Source of the DNA: Ruminococcus sp.
GTDB taxonomy: Bacteria > Bacillota > Clostridia > Oscillospirales > Ruminococcaceae
Reading direction: 5' to 3'
Assembly: GCA_017544125.1 (NCBI GenBank)
Contig: JAFYET010000064.1
Coordinates: forward strand, 1 to 8,969
Length of the DNA: 8,969 nt
Shown here: piece after piece, positions 8,308 to 8,969 of the stretch
How positions within the stretch are numbered: the first letter of the stretch is position 1
Layout: every line of letters starts with the position of its first letter
Program-made: the position numbers and the translations under genes
The notes under the pieces: model-generated
The model's database searches: none
What the model saw: only the letters and a program-made list of their open reading frames with translations
What the model was told of the DNA's origin: nothing

Positions 8308-8313
8308 CCTCCT
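8308..8313 (-). promoter_or_regulatory. Consensus Shine-Dalgarno for a TTG start
   Basis: AGGAGG on the minus strand (continuing as AGGAGGTG), with nine bases to the TTG at 8296-8298. The match to the 16S rRNA tail is complete, which decides in favour of TTG over the in-frame ATG codons ten and twelve codons further in. Confidence 0.85.
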
Positions 8314-8333
8314 AAAATTACATACTTCATTTA

Positions 8334-8362
8334 ATTATAACATAAATATAGTAAAAAGTCAA
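8334..8362 (-). promoter_or_regulatory. Sigma-A promoter of the surface-polymer operon
   Basis: On the minus strand TTGACT (8357-8362) is followed after exactly 17 bases by TATAAT (8334-8339), preceded by TG with one base between, an extended -10. Five of six bases match the -35 consensus and all six the -10. Transcription would start near 8327, giving a leader of about 29 bases, too short for a riboswitch or attenuator. This is the only clear promoter I see for the seven genes to its left. Confidence 0.85.
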
Positions 8363-8404
8363 ACTGAAAACTCCCGAAAATACGCAGTTTCGGTCGGTTT
8401 TTTT
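8361..8404. repeat. Two overlapping short inverted repeats at the promoter
   Basis: AAACTG (8361-8366) pairs with CAGTTT (8385-8390), and CCGAAA (8374-8379) pairs with TTTCGG (8388-8393). The two share the TTT at 8388-8390, so only one can form at a time. The first touches the -35 box. On the plus strand the second is followed by seven T residues (8398-8404) and could be a weak terminator; with a six-base stem and a four-base gap before the T-run, an operator role or chance are equally possible. Confidence 0.3.
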
Positions 8405-8452
8405 GGGGTATTGGCACAAAAGATAAGCGCTTTGGCGGGGCGGGGGCTGCTT

Positions 8453-8489
8453 TTTGGGGAAACCCTTTTGAAAAAGGGTTTCCCCCAAA
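8453..8489. repeat. Hairpin repeat 1, G4A3C3T3 type
   Basis: An uninterrupted 13-base stem, GGGGAAACCCTTT (8456-8468) with AAAGGGTTTCCCC (8473-8485), closes a four-base loop. Three A/T pairs extend it outward past one bulged C at 8486. It is followed on the plus strand by CCCCTTTCCTAAAACTTTT (8490-8508), a tail I remember attached to this hairpin in dispersed repeats of Ruminococcus and Faecalibacterium relatives. No T-run of terminator type follows on either strand. A small dispersed or MITE-like repeat is the most likely identity; a role in the mRNA is not excluded. Confidence 0.7.
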
Positions 8490-8511
8490 CCCCTTTCCTA
8501 AAACTTTTGAG

Positions 8512-8555
8512 TTTGTTTTTCCCCAATGGGCAGGAGCCCCTTGGGGAAAAACGAA
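8512..8555. repeat. Hairpin repeat 2, perfect 12-base stem with inner stem
   Basis: GTTTTTCCCCAA (8515-8526) and TTGGGGAAAAAC (8541-8552) pair perfectly. Inside, after a T/C mismatch, GGGC (8528-8531) pairs with GCCC (8536-8539) around the loop AGGA. Three more pairs, one of them G/T, extend the outside to 8512-8555. It lies 22 bases from hairpin 1 and shares TTGGGGAAA with it, so the two may be one compound element. It lacks a terminator tail. Confidence 0.7.
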
Positions 8556-8589
8556 AGTCATAAGACTTAAAAATGGATATAAGAAAAAG

Positions 8590-8620
8590 CCCTTTTCAGA
8601 AGAGTTTCCCCCCAAAAAAG
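8590..8620. repeat. Degenerate copy of part of hairpin repeat 1
   Basis: This stretch begins CCCTTTTCAGAAGAGTTTCC and matches the segment from 8463 (CCCTTTTGAAAAAGGGTTTC) in the same order, with several changes that break the AAAGGG arm. It looks like a decayed direct repeat. The bases from 8404 to 8660 hold no gene I can support; an open frame across them on the minus strand is a translation of these repeats. Confidence 0.5.
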
Positions 8621-8661
8621 TTCACGCCGGGTCAAAGCACTTATCTTTTACGTCATCACAC

Positions 8662-8692
8662 AAAAAAGACCACCGCAAAAGCAGTGGTCTTT
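8662..8692 (-). terminator. Intrinsic terminator of the jag/khpB transcript
   Basis: On the minus strand AAAGACCACTGC, the loop TTTT and GCGGTGGTCTTT form a 12-base stem with one G/U pair, running straight into six T residues (8662-8667). It begins 13 bases after the jag stop codon and separates that transcript from the promoter further left. Confidence 0.9.
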
Positions 8693-8705
8693 GATATCGG
8701 TATTC

Positions 8706-8969
8706 TTAGAACTCTATCTTCGAGTAAAGGCCTGCGGACTTCATGGAATCCTCGGGCTTGGGCTTTTTGTAGTCCTTCTCGAAAGATGTTGTAATGTCGA
8801 AATGCGCTCTGGGCTTTCTGTCGTTTCTTCTGCCGCCACGTCTGTCGCCGCCTCTGCGGTCATTATTGTAGCCTCTGCCGCCGCTGCGCTTCTCGGTGGA
8901 GCTGATTATTACCTTTCTGTAAGGCTCTTCGCCTGTCGAGCGGCTTGTAACGCCCTCTGTCTCAGATAC
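8706..8969 (-). CDS. khpB: Jag/KhpB (EloR) RNA-binding protein, C-terminal 87 codons
   Basis: Only the 3' end lies in the window; the frame is open to the right edge and ends with TAA at 8706. I translated it by hand. The first residues, VSETEGVTSRSTGEEPYRKVIIS, match the end of the R3H domain of Jag/KhpB/EloR, where a GEEPYR motif is typical. KhpB is a KH-R3H cytoplasmic RNA binder that works with KhpA and affects cell elongation in pneumococcus. After the domain comes an arginine/glycine tail at about residues 28-51 of the visible part (SGGRGY, RRGGDRRGGRR), which resembles RGG-type RNA-binding tails, then a charged segment ending LYSKIEF; related clostridial proteins end in a similar YGKI motif. 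The gene usually follows rnpA and yidC close to the replication origin. A strong intrinsic terminator ends it. Identification rests on a short piece but is specific. Confidence 0.85.
   Translation of the reverse strand, partial: VSETEGVTSRSTGEEPYRKVIISSTEKRSGGRGYNNDRRGGDRRGGRRNDRKPRAHFDITTSFEKDYKKPKPEDSMKSAGLYSKIEF

Noticed and set aside
8299..8330. Riboswitch or attenuator in the operon leader
   Set aside because: The predicted leader is only about 29 bases, too short for either.
8405..8459. Possible G-quadruplex from four G-runs on the plus strand
   Set aside because: One loop would be 28 bases long, and the last G-run is already used by a 13-base hairpin stem.
8331..8615. 94-residue open frame on the minus strand between jag and the operon
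   Set aside because: It is a translation through the hairpin repeats, rich in Gly, Pro, Lys and Phe, has no ribosome binding site I can find, and runs into the -10 box of the promoter.
8573..8794. 73-residue open frame on the plus strand
   Set aside because: It crosses the terminator hairpin and runs antisense to the jag end.

Overview
The window holds a leftward (minus-strand) operon for phosphopolyol cell-surface polymer synthesis (teichoic-acid or capsule type). Beyond the operon's promoter, at the right edge, is the 3' end of a housekeeping RNA-binding protein gene (jag/khpB). Gram-positive style Shine-Dalgarno sites, a consensus sigma-A promoter, heavy use of ATA for isoleucine, a Bacillus-like TagD and a G/C-plus-T hairpin repeat of a kind I remember from Ruminococcus and Faecalibacterium relatives suggest a Clostridia member, perhaps Oscillospiraceae (Ruminococcus-like). 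The genus is inference.

Layout in transcription order, right to left: (i) the C-terminal 87 codons of Jag/KhpB (8706-8969) and an intrinsic terminator (8662-8692). (ii) A gene-free stretch of about 360 bases with two hairpin repeats, a decayed copy of one of them, and a strong promoter (TTGACT, 17 bp, TATAAT with extended -10) at 8334-8362. (iii) A TagB-like CDP-glycerol glycerophosphotransferase with a TTG start (7183-8298). (iv) A TarI/IspD-like cytidylyltransferase (6427-7167), an extended SDR (5364-6437) and a LicD-family phosphotransferase (4058-5371); these three overlap at both junctions. (v) A 900-residue fusion of a degenerate GT2-like domain with a TagF-like polymerase domain, TTG start (1327-4029). 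(vi) TagD, glycerol-3-phosphate cytidylyltransferase (912-1301). (vii) A third CDP-glycerol glycerophosphotransferase family protein, cut by the left edge (1-878).

How they may work together: TagD makes CDP-glycerol, which one or more of the three TagB/TagF-like enzymes would transfer. The TarI/IspD-like enzyme should make a second CDP-activated group (CDP-ribitol or a relative). The SDR would make or modify that group, and LicD would transfer it. IspD-like enzyme plus LicD-family transferase parallels the human ISPD plus fukutin/FKRP ribitol-phosphate pathway. Gaps between genes never exceed 33 bases and I see no internal terminator, so all seven genes are probably co-transcribed. No TagO, TagA or TagGH exporter lies in the window; they would have to be elsewhere, possibly further left.
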